Source: Euphorbia lathyris
Taxonomy: Eukaryota; Streptophyta; Magnoliopsida; Malpighiales; Euphorbiaceae
Assembly (NCBI RefSeq): GCF_963576675.1
Contig: NC_088916.1
Coordinates: 80,555,501 to 80,619,500, forward strand
Direction: 5' to 3'
DNA: 64,000 bases
In this document: positions 1 to 11,990 of the stretch, piece by piece
Layout of the letters: each line of letters begins with the position of its first letter
How positions within the stretch are numbered: the stretch's first letter is position 1
Translations under genes and position numbers: made by a program
Notes under the pieces: model-generated
Seen by the model: only the letters and a program-made list of their open reading frames with translations
What the model was told of the DNA's origin: nothing
Database searches by the model: none

Positions 1-1489
1 CAGGAATCTGGTTATGGTTCCTCTGCACTTCGCCCACTTGACCCAAGGCCTCATCCAAATCGTTCAGGATGGATTCATTCTCGAAAGAACCTTGGGCTCC
101 AAATTTGGCGGACCAGTATCCACCAATATCGGGCTTCGCCGTCTACACAAATGTTCGAGGGTCAGAACTCAAGTCCAAAACTTGATGAACAAATAAAGAT
201 CAAAGGTAACCTACCTGTGCAATCTCCCCAGCAGGCTTGGCGGACCTCAAGGCATCCGCCATAAGCTTAAGACCTCCAGTGGTGTTAGGCTTCCTCCTCT
301 TTAGTGGCGGCTCAACCACTGTTTCTGCAGGATGTTTTCCAGTATCCGCTTGAGGATTCACCGTTTGATCTTTCTTGCGTGCTTCAGCCTCCAGAAACTT
401 CTTACGCTTCTCTGCTAGAGCGTGATTGACCTTAGATAAACCCCTGCCAAAGAAAACATTAAAGTAATCAAAGTTCACGAAGAAATGAAAGGTACCTTGG
501 TCAAATTGCGTAATCTTTGAGTAAATGAATTGGTCCCCTTCCCGGCGAATCAATGGAATATCACTCATCATGAAAGCTAAGGCATCCGCATATGTCCATG
601 CATCCGCCTTGATCTGCTTCATGAGCTCCGCCACCTTCTCATCACTATCCGTTAAAATTCGCATATCGCCCGCCATATGTAACGGCCTGGGATTCCAAAA
701 TGAAAGAAAACCCAGTGGTTCGCCATCTTTTATCTTCACGTAGAAGAATCTCTCATCCCAGCAATGAACATTGGACATGTTGTCACTAAAGGGCGAATAC
801 ACTCCGAATTTGGCGAACGAAAGATAGGATTCAGACTTCCGTTTTGATGGTTTGTGAAAAGCTCTAAAGATACGACCCGTATATACTACTCCTAAATTTG
901 AGGCGAGGTAGCAGTCTAAAGCGATATCCAACCAGCAGTTGGGATGTAGCTGGCTAACCGTGATGTCAAAGTAGGAGAGGATGTCTGCCATCATCTTTGG
1001 AAGAGGAAGTCGGAATCCTCTCTCCACGTGACTACAGTATACTGTAAGGAAACCGCTAGGCGGACAGGAAGGACGTTGATGAGATGCGGCAAGCTGAGTC
1101 TCATAGTTCTTGATCCAGGGGAAGCGATTCGCCAGATCCACTAGATCCGCGACGCTCATACGAGACGGAGTAGACTCCGCTCGGGGATTCTTTTTCTTAG
1201 GAGGAATTGAAGAAGAGGCCATTATCCCCGGAAACCACCTAGATGCACCGGCCGGAACGGCACCGGAGACAGAAGTAAAAGGATTCGAGTTCTTAGTGGA
1301 ACGAGTTTGATAATGATTACGCGCCGAGTTACTAAACCCAGCTAAATCAGAGTTAATCGTGCCCTCGGAAGAAGAAGAGTTCTCCGATGACGAAGTAGTC
1401 CAACTAAAATCGACTTCTATTTCGGGAGAAGAGGTTGAATTAAAAAGTTCTGAAGTTGATCTAGAAGATGAAGACGAACTTCTAAACAT
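1..1489 (-). CDS. Antisense extra ORF (aORF) of a Tat/Ogre-type retrotransposon, spliced, 3' end off window
   Basis: A 425-codon first exon (1489 to 215) starts at ATG 1489-1487 after a stop-rich leader. It begins with a long Ser-rich stretch. Its middle (about residues 155-240) has the pattern LPLPKMMADILSYF...QLHPNCWL, which resembles the 'putative gypsy-type transposase' domain (PF04195) known from extra ORFs of Tat/Ogre elements. The C-terminal part is Lys/Arg rich (PPLKRRK), a possible nuclear signal. A GT donor follows position 215 (cacag/gtaggt), and an AG acceptor lets a second exon run in phase from 142 off the window edge, so the aORF is probably spliced. It lies antisense just upstream of the polypurine tract and 3' LTR (1787-2270), the usual aORF place. 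Function is unknown in the family. The reading frame is intact over the whole first exon, which suggests recent activity or selection. The domain call is by pattern, not by search. Confidence 0.65.
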
Positions 1490-1786
1490 CTAGAGAAAAG
1501 TTAAACAAAAGAAAATAAACTTACATGAGAAATCGGAAGCTTGGTGCGAAACTCTGAAAAATTCCCGGAAAAAGCTTCGAGCAATAGAGAAAAAACGAAG
1601 AAGTGAAGAAGAAAGGGAAAGCGAGAGAGGAAGAAGAAAGTTTTCTCCTTCCTAGGATAGTGTGTCCACTACACGTGTCATTCATCCATTAGCATTGAAC
1701 AGTGTGCTCATTAATGCAGGTGTTTATGACGGCGCGCGGAAGATCAAAAGCCCTAAAGGACTTTAAGGGCATTTTGGGGGGGCTTC

Positions 1787-2270
1787 TGATAACATCGTGA
1801 TATTAACCCGAGGACTAAAAGGGGTATTCACCTCAGAAACGCCGCGTAGTGATCCCCAAAGGGGAGCTGGCAGGCGGATCTCCACGGATCTGTTCTGAGA
1901 GATCCGCTGGCAGACCTATGAGGCGAATCTCTTCATTCACCTGATTCGCCACTATAACGGCTGGCCGCCGACTCGGCCATAAAGATCATTAATGAGTAAT
2001 CAATTAGCTAACTGCCAGGTTAAAGATAACTCGTAACCGCCATTAATTGAGTATTAATGGAGACTTTCTAGTTACCTGAAGGTTACAACTTCTCAGCTAT
2101 ATATAGCCTGGTTCCCTGGGTTATCAAGGTACACATTCTCACAACCTTTGTCAATTCAGTTTGTTTCCTTGAATCATCTTACTGACTTTGGCATCGGAGC
2201 TTCCCCTCGTCGAACCCAACGACGCCCCCACAGGGACGGACGTTGACCAGAATTTCTCTGCTTGTTATCA
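1787..2270 (+). mobile_element. 3' LTR of a Tat/Ogre-type element (body lies left of the window)
   Basis: The LTR starts TGATAACA and ends TGTTATCA, a perfect 8-bp terminal inverted repeat, giving 484 bp. A polypurine tract (ttttggggggg, 1772-1782) sits just upstream, as expected for the 3' LTR of a plus-strand element. A TATA box (TATATATA) is at 2098-2105. The 5' LTR is not in the window, so a TSD cannot be confirmed; the five bases after the LTR are attat. Confidence 0.7.
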
Positions 2271-2295
2271 ATTATTATTTTTAATATATTACAAA

Positions 2296-2464
2296 TAGAG
2301 GTGGCAATTTCTGACACAAAAACACGATTACAGAGCCAACCCGACTGACACGACACGATTGACACGAAAATCATTTTTCTAGCATTTATAACATATAAAA
2401 CCATATGGAACATAAATATGAGATAACACGATTTTGACACGAAACACGACAATTGCCAGGTTTA
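2296..2464. mobile_element. hAT-like MITE, 169 bp
   Basis: The imperfect terminal inverted repeats read TAGAGGTGGCAATT on the left and, in reverse complement, TAAACCTGGCAATT on the right. The element is flanked by an exact 8-bp duplication attacaaa (2288-2295 and 2465-2472), the hAT size. The inside is rich in acacga repeats. It encodes nothing. Confidence 0.75.
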
Positions 2465-2726
2465 ATTACAAATAAAGTATGATTTTACATCATAATTTAA
2501 AAATTGTAGACCCAATTTATAAATCTTAAACTATAGAAAATATATCCTAAATACCTAATTTATAAATTCTAATTCTTAAAATAAATTAAAAAGACTGATT
2601 TTACTAGTTTGACATAATTCAAAATCATTAAATTTCCCTTTAAGGTTTGATAGGCAATTCTACCAGCCCAAACTTTTTATTACGTGATTTATATAGATTA
2701 TTTATAATTCTGTACCAAAAATATAA

Positions 2727-3232
2727 AGGATAAGGTACAAAAATACCTCTAATGTTTACACTTAGAAGCAATTTTATTCATAACATCTAAAATGGTGCAA
2801 TTTTATCCCTAACGTTGATAAATTGGATCGATTGGAGAAATCATTCATCAAATTGTCTTATCGGTCATGAATCTTGTTATCTACACTTCATATTAACGTC
2901 ATTTTATCACTCATTAGTAACAGATCACAAACATATGATTAAACGTGAAAAAATTTAAATTTCTTTTTTTAAAATATGTGTTTTGTATGAGTTGGACAAA
3001 AAAAATTCAAATATTTTACCGAATTTAAAAATATTAATCTCTAATTCAATTGGTATAGAATAATGAACAAAATATATGTGTTTTATAATAATATCTGGAA
3101 TTGACCCAACTTGCCAACGTTAGGGGTAAAATTGCTTTTGATCACGTTAGGGGTAAAATTGCACCATTTTAGACGGTAAGAATAAAATTAATCCTGCCCG
3201 TAAATGTTAGGGATATTTTTACACCTTATCCC
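2727..3232. mobile_element. Mutator-like foldback MITE, copy 1
   Basis: Long inverted ends (aggataaggtacaaaaatac on the left, the complement of gggataaggtgtaaaaatat on the right) enclose further inverted copies of the motif 'cgttaggggtaaaattgc'. An exact 9-bp TSD, aaaatataa, lies at 2718-2726 and 3233-3241. A 9-bp duplication points to the Mutator superfamily. Related copies are at 9148-9729 and 23999-51643 (the latter split). Confidence 0.8.
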
Positions 3233-3304
3233 AAAATATAAATATTATTTATAAATTATGATATGATGCAAAATGCTAATTATATAAAAATGATGATTAT
3301 AATT

Positions 3305-3860
3305 AGGGTAATTAATTTATTAGTCCTTATATTTTGACAAAACACACTGTTTAGTCCCTGTATTTTCAAAAAGACACGATAAGGTCCCTAACATTTTTTT
3401 CGGTGAACTGTTTAGTCCCTAACGTTTTTCTCGGTGAACTGTTTAGTCTCTACCGTTAGACTCTCATGAAGATTCTGTTAGTCAATTTGGATTTGCGTTC
3501 TTCTTTTCCTTTATTTTTCTTTCCTTTAAACTCTAATGCATCTGAAATCAACTTTGAGTGTTCTTCTTTATTTTCTTCTTAATCGTTCAAATTTTTAAGC
3601 ATTGGGTCTATTTTTTTTCTTGTTCTCCATATAAATAGCTTCTTCTTCTAAATTGGATTTTCTCTTCTAAAGTTTGAAGGTAAATAATAAAGGGTAATTT
3701 AGTTATTTCCGAATCATAAACGGTAAAAAATCTAACAAACAGACGGAATGACTAAACAGTTCATTGAGAAAAATGTTAGGGACCTTACCATACGTTTTTT
3801 AAAATACAGGGACTAAACAGTGCGTTTTGTCAAAATATAGGGACTAATAAATTAATTACC
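3305..3860. mobile_element. Foldback MITE, probably Mutator-like
   Basis: Inverted arms of about 70 bp pair the left 'taattaatttattagtcc...ttgacaaaac' with the complementary right end; inside is 'gtttagtccctgtatttt' in both orientations. The flanks share attataatt (3296-3304 and 3861-3869), a likely 9-bp TSD; because the flank is AT-rich the ends may be off by two bases. Confidence 0.65.
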
Positions 3861-3994
3861 ATTATAATTACGATGTTAGAGATACCATTCTTCTTGGTTA
3901 GTAACAATAAAATATAATGCTTTGAGAAAAAAAATTAGGGTTTAATACAAATTAAATAATTAAATTTGTAAATTTTTTTTTTGTCGTTTGTCAC

Positions 3995-6468
3995 TAGGGA
4001 TGACAACGAGTAGTGTACCCGCGGGTACCCGGTACTACCCGACCCTAATGGGACTATCCGTACCCTGTATAAAAGGGTATGGGACGGGTATGAGATCAAA
4101 ATCATTACCCGTTAGGGTAATGGGACGGGTATGGGAATATCCCCTAGGGTACCCGGTACCCGTTACCCGTCATAAAAAAATTTATATTAATAAATAGCAT
4201 TGTTTTTTAGATGTAAGACATGAAATTTAAACCCCAACCATTTATTTTTCAACAATTGAGTGATACCACTAAACTACTTCATTCTTATTAATTAAGGTTC
4301 AATTTATTCAATTTTTAGATTGATGATTTATTAAATTTATAGTTTGTTAAATTTATAATATTTTTTTAATTTATTGATTCTTAACGGGTAAGGGTACCCG
4401 CGTGTCACGACCCGAACCTGGCTATGACCGGCGCATAAATTAAGACTACCTTAACCTATGCTAGCCTCAAATTCAAATTACAAAATACTATTCTTTTATC
4501 TGATAAAACCTTATACTGTGATGGAAAAGAAATATATACTACATAATACTCAAAATGTCTCCAAATACGTACAATAACAATATTTGACTAATAATATCCT
4601 CCTTCAATATCGAACCCAAATGCCTGCGCAACTATAGAGATCTTAATCTGAAAAAAATATAAAATCAACGTGGCATGAGATTTCCGTCTATGCGAGCGAA
4701 AACCTCAGTGAGTGATAATCATAGCACACAGCAGACAAGGAATAGGCAAACACACGGATAAGTTTTCAAATTTGTTTTCAGAATTATCAAACATGATGAT
4801 GCAGAGAAATAAAATAATATTGTGGTATTTACTCAAATCAAGTAAATCGAATAATAATAACAAATCACAGAAATTCTCAGTAACATCAGAGTGATGATAT
4901 TCCACATCACCAAAGGCCAGATAACAGACACAGATGGTAGCGCTACCAGATTCAGATACAGAATGTCTTCACCGACCTTATGCATGATTCTAATACAACT
5001 GACACAAAGACAAACACATACACAGATAAAACAATGACAAATAATGCAAGCCTAATATGAAGGTCAGTGAGACATGAAAACAGAAAACAGATACAGATAA
5101 TACTGAGCACATGTACCGGTTTCAAAGTGTACAATTTATATCTCATAATATTTTTCGAATAACTTAAATATCCAGACGGCAGAATTCGAATAAAATTTCA
5201 GATTTTCAATCCAAACGGTAACAGATAAATCAATCGATTATCAGAATTAAATATAACCTCAAAAGAGTTTTCCATTTCCAAATAAAATAAATGATATAAA
5301 AAAATGTATAAAAGGCCTGTTCCCAGAAGCCTACGCTCTAATGCAGAGAATATTTGACAAATAAGTTTAAGCTCAAGAAAATGTTTTATCATCTAACTAG
5401 AATAAGGGCTATTTTGAACAAATAACATTTTTAGAAAAGTTCATCACAACTATCTCAAAGGAACGAAAATAGGAGGTAAATTTAAAAATCGGATGGAATT
5501 GTATTTATCAAACCTTTTAATATTAATTACCAAAGGACCGAACAAAATATTTTTATCAAACAGATTTCATGCTAGAGATTTCAAAATCAAACAAATAGTA
5601 TCATGAACCATAATTACCACTCACCTCGAACTCCAAATAATAGCCAGATCCAAAGCTTAGTTATCAATTTTCCCAATCCATATGAATACCGTCAAATTTC
5701 CTATTCAATCAATCCAACTAAAATTATTCCAAATTTTTTTATCATACTTAATAAAATCTACAACCCAAATAAAATTGAGTCAAACTAAACTATTGGGGAA
5801 TCGAAATAAGTGAATTTTATAATGAATATATGGTTTTTCAAAAAAACAAATAACTAATATAAATTACCTTTTGGTTTGAAGAGTTAGAGCAATTGTTTTC
5901 CAACCTTCTCAAAATTGATGATCGTGGCTGGACAAAATTCGTTTTGATGAAAACATAATTTTATAGAAAATGTTTTCGTTTAAAACTGATTTTGTGCTTT
6001 ATTTATTTGTTAAGAGTTCAAATTGGAAGCTAAAGTCTAGGAGAAATATAAGGTGTAATATATATTAAAATATAATATTAAGATAATAGAAAAAGATTTA
6101 AGTAAAACCACTACAGCTTTTGTTTTTTTTCGAAAATAACAATTGTATACAAAAGATATTTTAACAGTTATAACTAAACTAATATAGTATAAATATATAA
6201 TAATTAATAATTATCTTTTTTTTTTCAAAAGCAAATACTAATATAATTAGTTTAATTTTTGTTTGAAACCAATTAGTTTTATGTTTAAAAACCATATCTA
6301 AAATTCGGGATATTACACCGCGGGTACCCGCGAATTAAATGGAAAGGGTATGGGATGCAAAAAGTATACCTGTTAGGGTAATGGGACGGGTACGGGTAAT
6401 TAAAAAATAAAAGGGTAAGGGTTTGGGAATGACATTACCCGCGGGTACCCTACCCGTTGCCATCCCTA
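3995..6468. mobile_element. hAT-like MITE with 'cgggtaccc' inverted motifs, split by a solo LTR
   Basis: The ends read TAGGGATGACAACGAGTA and, on the right, the complement TAGGGATGGCAACGGGTA. The exact 8-bp TSD tttgtcac lies at 3987-3994 and 6469-6476. Without the LTR at 4403-6317 the element is about 560 bp, made of repeated gggtaccc/acccgt blocks around an AT-rich centre. A second copy in reverse orientation is at 61664-62056. Confidence 0.8.
4403..6317 (+). mobile_element. Solo LTR (1.9 kb) of a probable Ty3/gypsy element
   Basis: It begins TGTCACGACCCGAA and ends TTCGGGATATTACA, with TG...CA termini, and has a perfect 5-bp TSD ccgcg (4398-4402 and 6318-6322). No coding domain, primer-binding site or second LTR is seen between these ends, so a solo LTR left by LTR-LTR recombination fits best; a small non-autonomous element is the alternative. 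Orientation follows the TGTCACGACCC start and is tentative. The short open frames at 4705-5788 are not convincing genes. Confidence 0.75.
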
Positions 6469-6476
6469 TTTGTCAC

Positions 6477-7569
6477 ACTTTATAATTATATATTTGAACC
6501 AATTAGGTAATTAAATTTGTAACTTTTTAGCGTTTCGATAATCTGAACTGGTCAATTTTAAGTCAATAACACTTTTTTTTTTTTACTGATTTGGCACATT
6601 TCACGTTTGATATACAATGTGGGTTTTATTTAAAGTATACTAATTCGGCAAGTAAGTGTCTAAAGGCCTAAAATTGATAAGTTCAGTAGAAAATTAGAAG
6701 TTTAGATTTGTAATACGTCTAAATATAAGTTTGGATAACAAACGGTAAAATATTACAGGTTTAATTGATTATGTATTAAATAAGAAACAAAACTTTATTT
6801 CTCATGACTTGTTTAATAGTAAAAAGTTTAGATAAGGATAGATCTATGCATTTTTACAATTAGGGTATATCGTAAATTCTGATGAAAATTTACAGTGGAA
6901 TTTACATATTACTTATCAATTGATATCATATGAAAATATCTTACATACGTATGTCTTTATTCTATGCAAGGATGATCATATGACGGAAAGAAGAGCCTTC
7001 GGATCAGACTATATTGGACTGAATAACCAGTAAGACACGTGAACCTGTAAGATCTTCTCGGAATCCTGCTCAGAATAAGATCCTTGATTCACGCCTAGAA
7101 TTTTGGATCACAGTTTAGACATATTACAAACTCTCTAAATTAGATTAATTGTTCAAGAGTCGACATCTGTCTTCAAGAGAAGCTATGGTGCACACTTTCC
7201 ATTGACTATTAAATTTACCCCTAATGCCCTCTAAACAGAATCTGATATCACAGTTAAAGTATTGTTAGTGATATTTTCGTAATAATGGTAATTTCAACCT
7301 TGCTTTGTCGGTTTTTACAAGCTTGCCAGAGAAACTGATTCCCAAATTAATTTGTATTTTTGTGATTTCCGACTTCTAAAACAAACTATTAGATGAAAGA
7401 TTCAAGAACTGAAAAAATCTTTCTTGGGATGCTAGTTATACTACATAAAGCTTTACTAGCTCAAGCAATTGCAACTAAAATAAATCAACTCAAATAATTG
7501 AATTTTTTATTTTTATTTATGTTAGAAAGTTTGATTACAAGAATAGAAACAATAGAAAGAGGTGAAATG
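6477..7569. other. No recognisable feature
   Basis: AT-rich DNA with no convincing ORF, terminal repeat or TSD. Parts may be old transposon sequence decayed beyond recognition. Confidence 0.5.
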
Positions 7570-8123
7570 CAATATTTTAAAAACCGGACCGGACGTCGAA
7601 CCGGATTGCCAACTAGGTCAAGGGTCAATTGGTTCAACTGGTTGACTCGGATTGGTTGAACAGAATGACATCATAAATAATATATATATTTTTTAATTTC
7701 ATTTAAATTATAAAATTTATTAAGAGTTTAAAATTTTATTTTATGTATATTTAAAATTTAAATGCTAAATTAACTTTGTTTATATTTCAAAAAGATTAAT
7801 GAAGTTTTTAATAATATTTATTAAAATATATAAAAAATTAATACTAAATAAAATTTTAAATTTTAAGTATCAGTATAATATATAAGTATATATAGTGTTG
7901 TTTTTAATTACAAGTTGAAAGCTAGCTTAGTGGTAAGATGTATTTAGTGGTTAAGAGCCTATTCTCGAATCCCACCAAACCGCTCAACCCGGTCGGTTCA
8001 CGGTTGACCCCAGCCGATTCAAACGGTTCAGTCCGGTTCGTTGAACATATTAAGAACCAGCATCAACCGAACCGGAGACCTGACCGGTTCGCGGTTGCGG
8101 TCCGGTCCGGTTTTCATAACATT
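7570..8123. mobile_element. MITE with 'accggaccgg' inverted ends
   Basis: The left end (caatattttaaaaaccggac) pairs with the right end (complement of gtccggtccggttttcataa). The centre is AT-rich and both flanks carry many cggttca/gaaccg repeats. The flanks ggtgaaatg (7561-7569) and ggtgaactg (8124-8132) match at 8 of 9 bases and may be the TSD. The 65-aa and 104-aa frames here only trace the repeat. Confidence 0.55.
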
Positions 8124-8132
8124 GGTGAACTG

Positions 8133-9138
8133 TAATTGAAATATGATAATTTTGTAAAGAAATTATAATCAAAGATAAAATGAACTTGAAGTTTGAACGA
8201 AGTAAGAACTTGAAAATAACGACGAACTTTAATAAACTTGAAGATTCTTGTGGAAATTGTTGAAATCTTAGACATGGACTTGAAAATTGGCAAGTTGGTA
8301 ACCTTAATCTAATACGATGAAGCTTGATGCGAATGTGATAAAACTTAAGGAATGGACAAAGCAAGTGATATGCGCAGATTAAAAGAATAAGAAGAATAAT
8401 AAGACTAGAAAAGAGTTTTGGATTTTGGATTTTGATATGTTGTTGTGTCGTAAAACTTTAAGCGGAAAATCAAGCCTTTTAGAGTTGCTACCTATACAAA
8501 TCCGTTGGAAGCAGGGTCATCCACAACTCCACTTTGGTTGAAATTTTTATGCCACGTCCTCCTCATCTTGTTGAACCAGGATTCCACTTCAGAAAGTGGA
8601 TTAGAGTTGGTTAAGGCTGTTGAAAAAATTAATTTTCAAATAGACACGTTTTTCGCAACTCTGTGTACAACTGTTAGAAAAATACTTGTATCTCCTTCAA
8701 TATTGCTCCGTTTTGGCTCCATAAGTAGTCTCTGAACTCGTAATGACCTAAAAAACTATGATTCCAACATAGCTTTGCAGAATTCCAACGAATTTTACTC
8801 CGAAAAATCAAGTTTCCAAAGGAAATGTGATGATGAAAATAGACTATGAGGGTGTTTGATTGCTCACTTTCACGCTCTTATTTGTTTTTTCATTTCAAAA
8901 GTGGGAGTTTTAGTTGTTTGGTTAGTGACCAGTTGTTTGCCTTTTATACATGAAAAATAGCATTTTATAAATACATGAATCTCTACTTTTTGAAAAATTA
9001 GTGCTTTTTCCAACTGCAACCCGTAGGTAAAATAAACGGGCTATATTTTATATAAAAGTTAAAGAGAATATTTAAAAGAAATATATATCTTTTAGAAAAC
9101 AGGTCAAAAAGTTCATAGAGATTAACAAAATCTAGTCA
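8133..9138. other. Intergenic DNA, possible MITE scrap near 8850
   Basis: No gene recognised. 'gagggtgtttgattgc' at about 8848 resembles the start of hAT-type MITEs, but no matching right end or TSD was found. A 76-aa frame at 8505-8735 shows no domain. Confidence 0.4.
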
Positions 9139-9147
9139 AAAGCAATT

Positions 9148-9729
9148 GGGTTAAGGTGCAAAAATACCCCTAACGTTATGGGTCAGGAGCAATTTTACCC
9201 TTAACGTCTAAAATGGTGCAATTTTACCCTTAACGTTGGAAGCCAAGAACAATTTTACCCCTAACGTTGATAAATTGGGTCAATTTCATACACTATTATA
9301 AAACACAGATATTTTTGTTCATTATTCTGCACCAATTGTGTAATAATTCGTTCTAAAAAAATGATTTCATGTTTTTTATAATTTAATAATAGAATTTGAG
9401 ATTAATATTTATAAATTCGGTGGATTTTTTGAATTTTTTTTGTCTAATCCATACAAAAAGACAGTATATTTTTTTTATTTTTTTCACATCCCAACGAATG
9501 TTTGTGATTTGTCACTAATAAAATGACACACGTATGAAGTGTAGATAACAAGATTCATGACCGAGAAAACAGTTTGATGAATTATTTCTCAAATTGACCC
9601 AATTTATTAACTTAAGGGGTAAAATTGCTCTTGGCTTCCAACGTTAGGGGTAAAATTGCACCATTTTAGACGTTAGGGGTAAAATTGCTCCTGGCCCAAA
9701 ACGTTAGGGGTATTTTTGCACCTTAACCC
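9148..9729. mobile_element. Mutator-like foldback MITE, copy 2
   Basis: Complete, 582 bp, starting gggttaaggtgcaaaaatac and ending with its inverted complement. The 9-bp TSD aaagcaatt is perfect (9139-9147 and 9730-9738). The subterminal 'acgttaggggtaaaattgc' repeats and the centre match copy 1 and copy 3. Confidence 0.85.
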
Positions 9730-9825
9730 AAAGCAATTTAAGCAACAAAGAAAAGAATAAATTATTTGTTACGATATGTTCAAAGTCATCCATCCAATAC
9801 TAAATTATCAATTATAAAGAGTTTT

Positions 9826-10210
9826 AATTTTTTTTTTCCAAAAAGAATGCATTTAATAAGCCTCTACTGGGCAATCAATGTTAAGTATAGATTGCAAAAA
9901 AGACGGAACAACAACAAAAAACATGGGACAAGAATAAGAACGAGAGGATTTCGCTAAAAAGTGAGCCACCCCGTTCGCTTGTCGCCTTGCAAAACAAACA
10001 GAATAATTGTTGTTAAGAAGAAAAGAACGACAACAGGACACCAACGAACCAAACTCCGATACATCGTCATTTTTGGAATTAATAGCATCGATCACAGATT
10101 TCGCATCCGACTCAAAAACCACCTGACTAAATCCCTCATCCGTCACCCATTTCACTGCCGAAAAGAGTGCGAGCGCCTCACACTCTTATATACATCAATG
10201 ACTAATGGAA
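9826..10210 (-). pseudogene. LINE 3'-end fragment: RNase H-like (RVT_3) domain
   Basis: On the minus strand a frame from about 10176 to 9853 reads ECEALALFSAVKWV, then VVFESDAKSVIDAIN and FARRQANGVAHFLAKS. These are the second, third and fourth catalytic-site regions of the RNase H fold found at the 3' end of plant LINE ORF2. A T-run at about 9827-9838 on the plus strand is the poly(A) tail. The reverse transcriptase part is absent, so this is a 5'-truncated insertion, common for LINEs. It is too short to be functional. A host RNase H-like gene fragment is less likely because of the poly(A). Confidence 0.6.
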
Positions 10211-10259
10211 GCTAGAGATCATAATTGTAAATTTCTTGTATATAGCACATTATAACACC

Positions 10260-11990
10260 ACGGAGAGTTTCATTATCTAAATTAGGGTTCAACATGGATC
10301 TTCGACCGTATTGAATATTCGAATAAAAAAAATCTAGAATTAAATTAAATTGTTGATTTTTTCTTTAAGACCGAATTGAATTATACTATTGACTTAATTA
10401 GGTACAATTTTTTAGATTTTCAAATTTCTAATATTACTTAATAAATATATTGGAGATTCTAGAACCAGACTGAATAAAAGATCCAGACCCGGATTGAGCC
10501 GTTGGATTTTTCTTTAGGACCGAACCGAATTATACTATTGACTTTATTAGATATAATTCTGGAGATTTTTGTTGAAACACCTTTCCACATGATTTTGATT
10601 TGACAAAATTATTTAAGTAGAATTAAATCTCCATGATAAAAAATATTCTAGCACATTAAATTTAAATGCTTTGATTTATTTGTACTAATATGTTTGTTCA
10701 ATGTTGAGTAAATTGATTTATAAGATTCAAGAGATTAAAAGTGTAAGGCCCAAAAGCCCACAAGAGAAAATCAAGCCCAAGTCAACGGTTGAAAGCCACA
10801 CGGCCCAAGCAGACCAAAACGTAGCTCAAGCTGAATGAAATGCAAGCCCAGCAAAGAGAAGGATCGAGAAGCCTTTGTCTAAAAGCTTCAAAACGAAGCT
10901 GCTGAGTTGTGCGACAAGGAAGTTAGGTCAGCGGCTGACCTGAACAAACTTGGAGACAAAGTATTTCTACTTTGGGAAAAGTTCAGAAGACGCAGAAAGC
11001 TGTCTGGAAGACTTTACCAAAAATGTAGAGACACTTTGACCAGCCTGACTAAAAGCATATGAGCACTGCCGAAGACAGAAGATATAAGAATCTCATTGGC
11101 CTAGGACGCTGAGCACTGACTGAGTGAAAGCGACAGGAAGCCGTTTCCCTCCAACGGTTATTTCGAAATTCGAAATGATCGGTGCCTCAAGTGTCACTAT
11201 AAATAGGCCTCTCAAACGCTTCATTCGATGCAGATCTTCATCAAGTCGAAACGCTGACCAAATTATTATTCGAAGTTATGTATTAGAAAAGCAAAGCAAA
11301 TCTTACACCAACTTCAATCTTTGTGTAAAAGTCTAGAGTGATTTAATCATCTAAAGTGTTCTTAGCTTTTGTTTAGAACAACACTTTATCATTTCTAGAA
11401 GAATAGAAAGGAGACACTGAGTTGTTCGGTTATAGCACTCAGCGGTAGAAATGGGATTGAGTAGAGGAGTAGAGGAAGGTACTCTTGTATACTCAGTTGC
11501 TATTGTAAAAGGTTTGTGCTCTACCTTTAAAGAGCTCAGTAGAGGATTCTGAAAAGCTCGGAAGGAATTCCGGGGACTGGACGTAGGCGGAGAGGCCGAA
11601 CCAGGATACGTCTGCTGAGTAATATCTTTGTAACCCTTAACTCCTTTATATATTGCTTGCTAAAATACTGCCTAGTAAAACACTAAAAAGAACATACGCT
11701 GAGTTGAGTGAACTGAGGAGCTGAGTTCAGGAATAGACTTAAGTGTTATCTCCTGACTCAAGAACAGAAGCAGTCTTAGTCACCCGTTGACTAAGCTTGT
11801 ATCTAAAACTACTCAGTACCACTGTGCTAAAAGACTAAGTTAAAGTCTTAAGAGAAAAGTAAGTCAGCCTTAGTGACAAAAATTTTAATAGTTCCTAACC
11901 CCCCCCCATTGGAACTAATATTGTGACGTTACACGGGACCAACAATTTTCAAATCCCTGAATTGTACCGTACCGTACTCACCTCTAACCT
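10260..11990. repeat. 'accgaa' dispersed repeat with an internal duplication, split by a solo LTR
   Basis: Two direct copies of a segment of about 58 bp (around 10354-10411 and 10500-10558; 'aattatactattgac' in both) lie in sequence rich in gaccgaa. The right-hand remainder (11945-11990) resumes with gtaccgtaccg after the solo LTR. It is probably an old MITE; its ends were not defined. Confidence 0.4.
10570..11944 (+). mobile_element. Solo LTR of a SIRE/Maximus-like Ty1/copia element
   Basis: It starts TGTTGAAACACCTTTCCACA, the typical start of SIRE-type LTRs, ends GGGACCAACA, and has a perfect 5-bp TSD atttt (10565-10569 and 11945-11949). A TATA box (TATAAATA) is at 11198-11205, and the region after it would be the R/U5 part. 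No internal region or partner LTR is present. The 70-aa frame at 11124-11336 lies in the transcribed part of the LTR and has no recognised domain. Confidence 0.8.

Noticed and set aside
7938..8364. 65-aa and 104-aa frames
   Set aside because: They lie in the 'accggaccgg' MITE and its flank; low-complexity content without domain.
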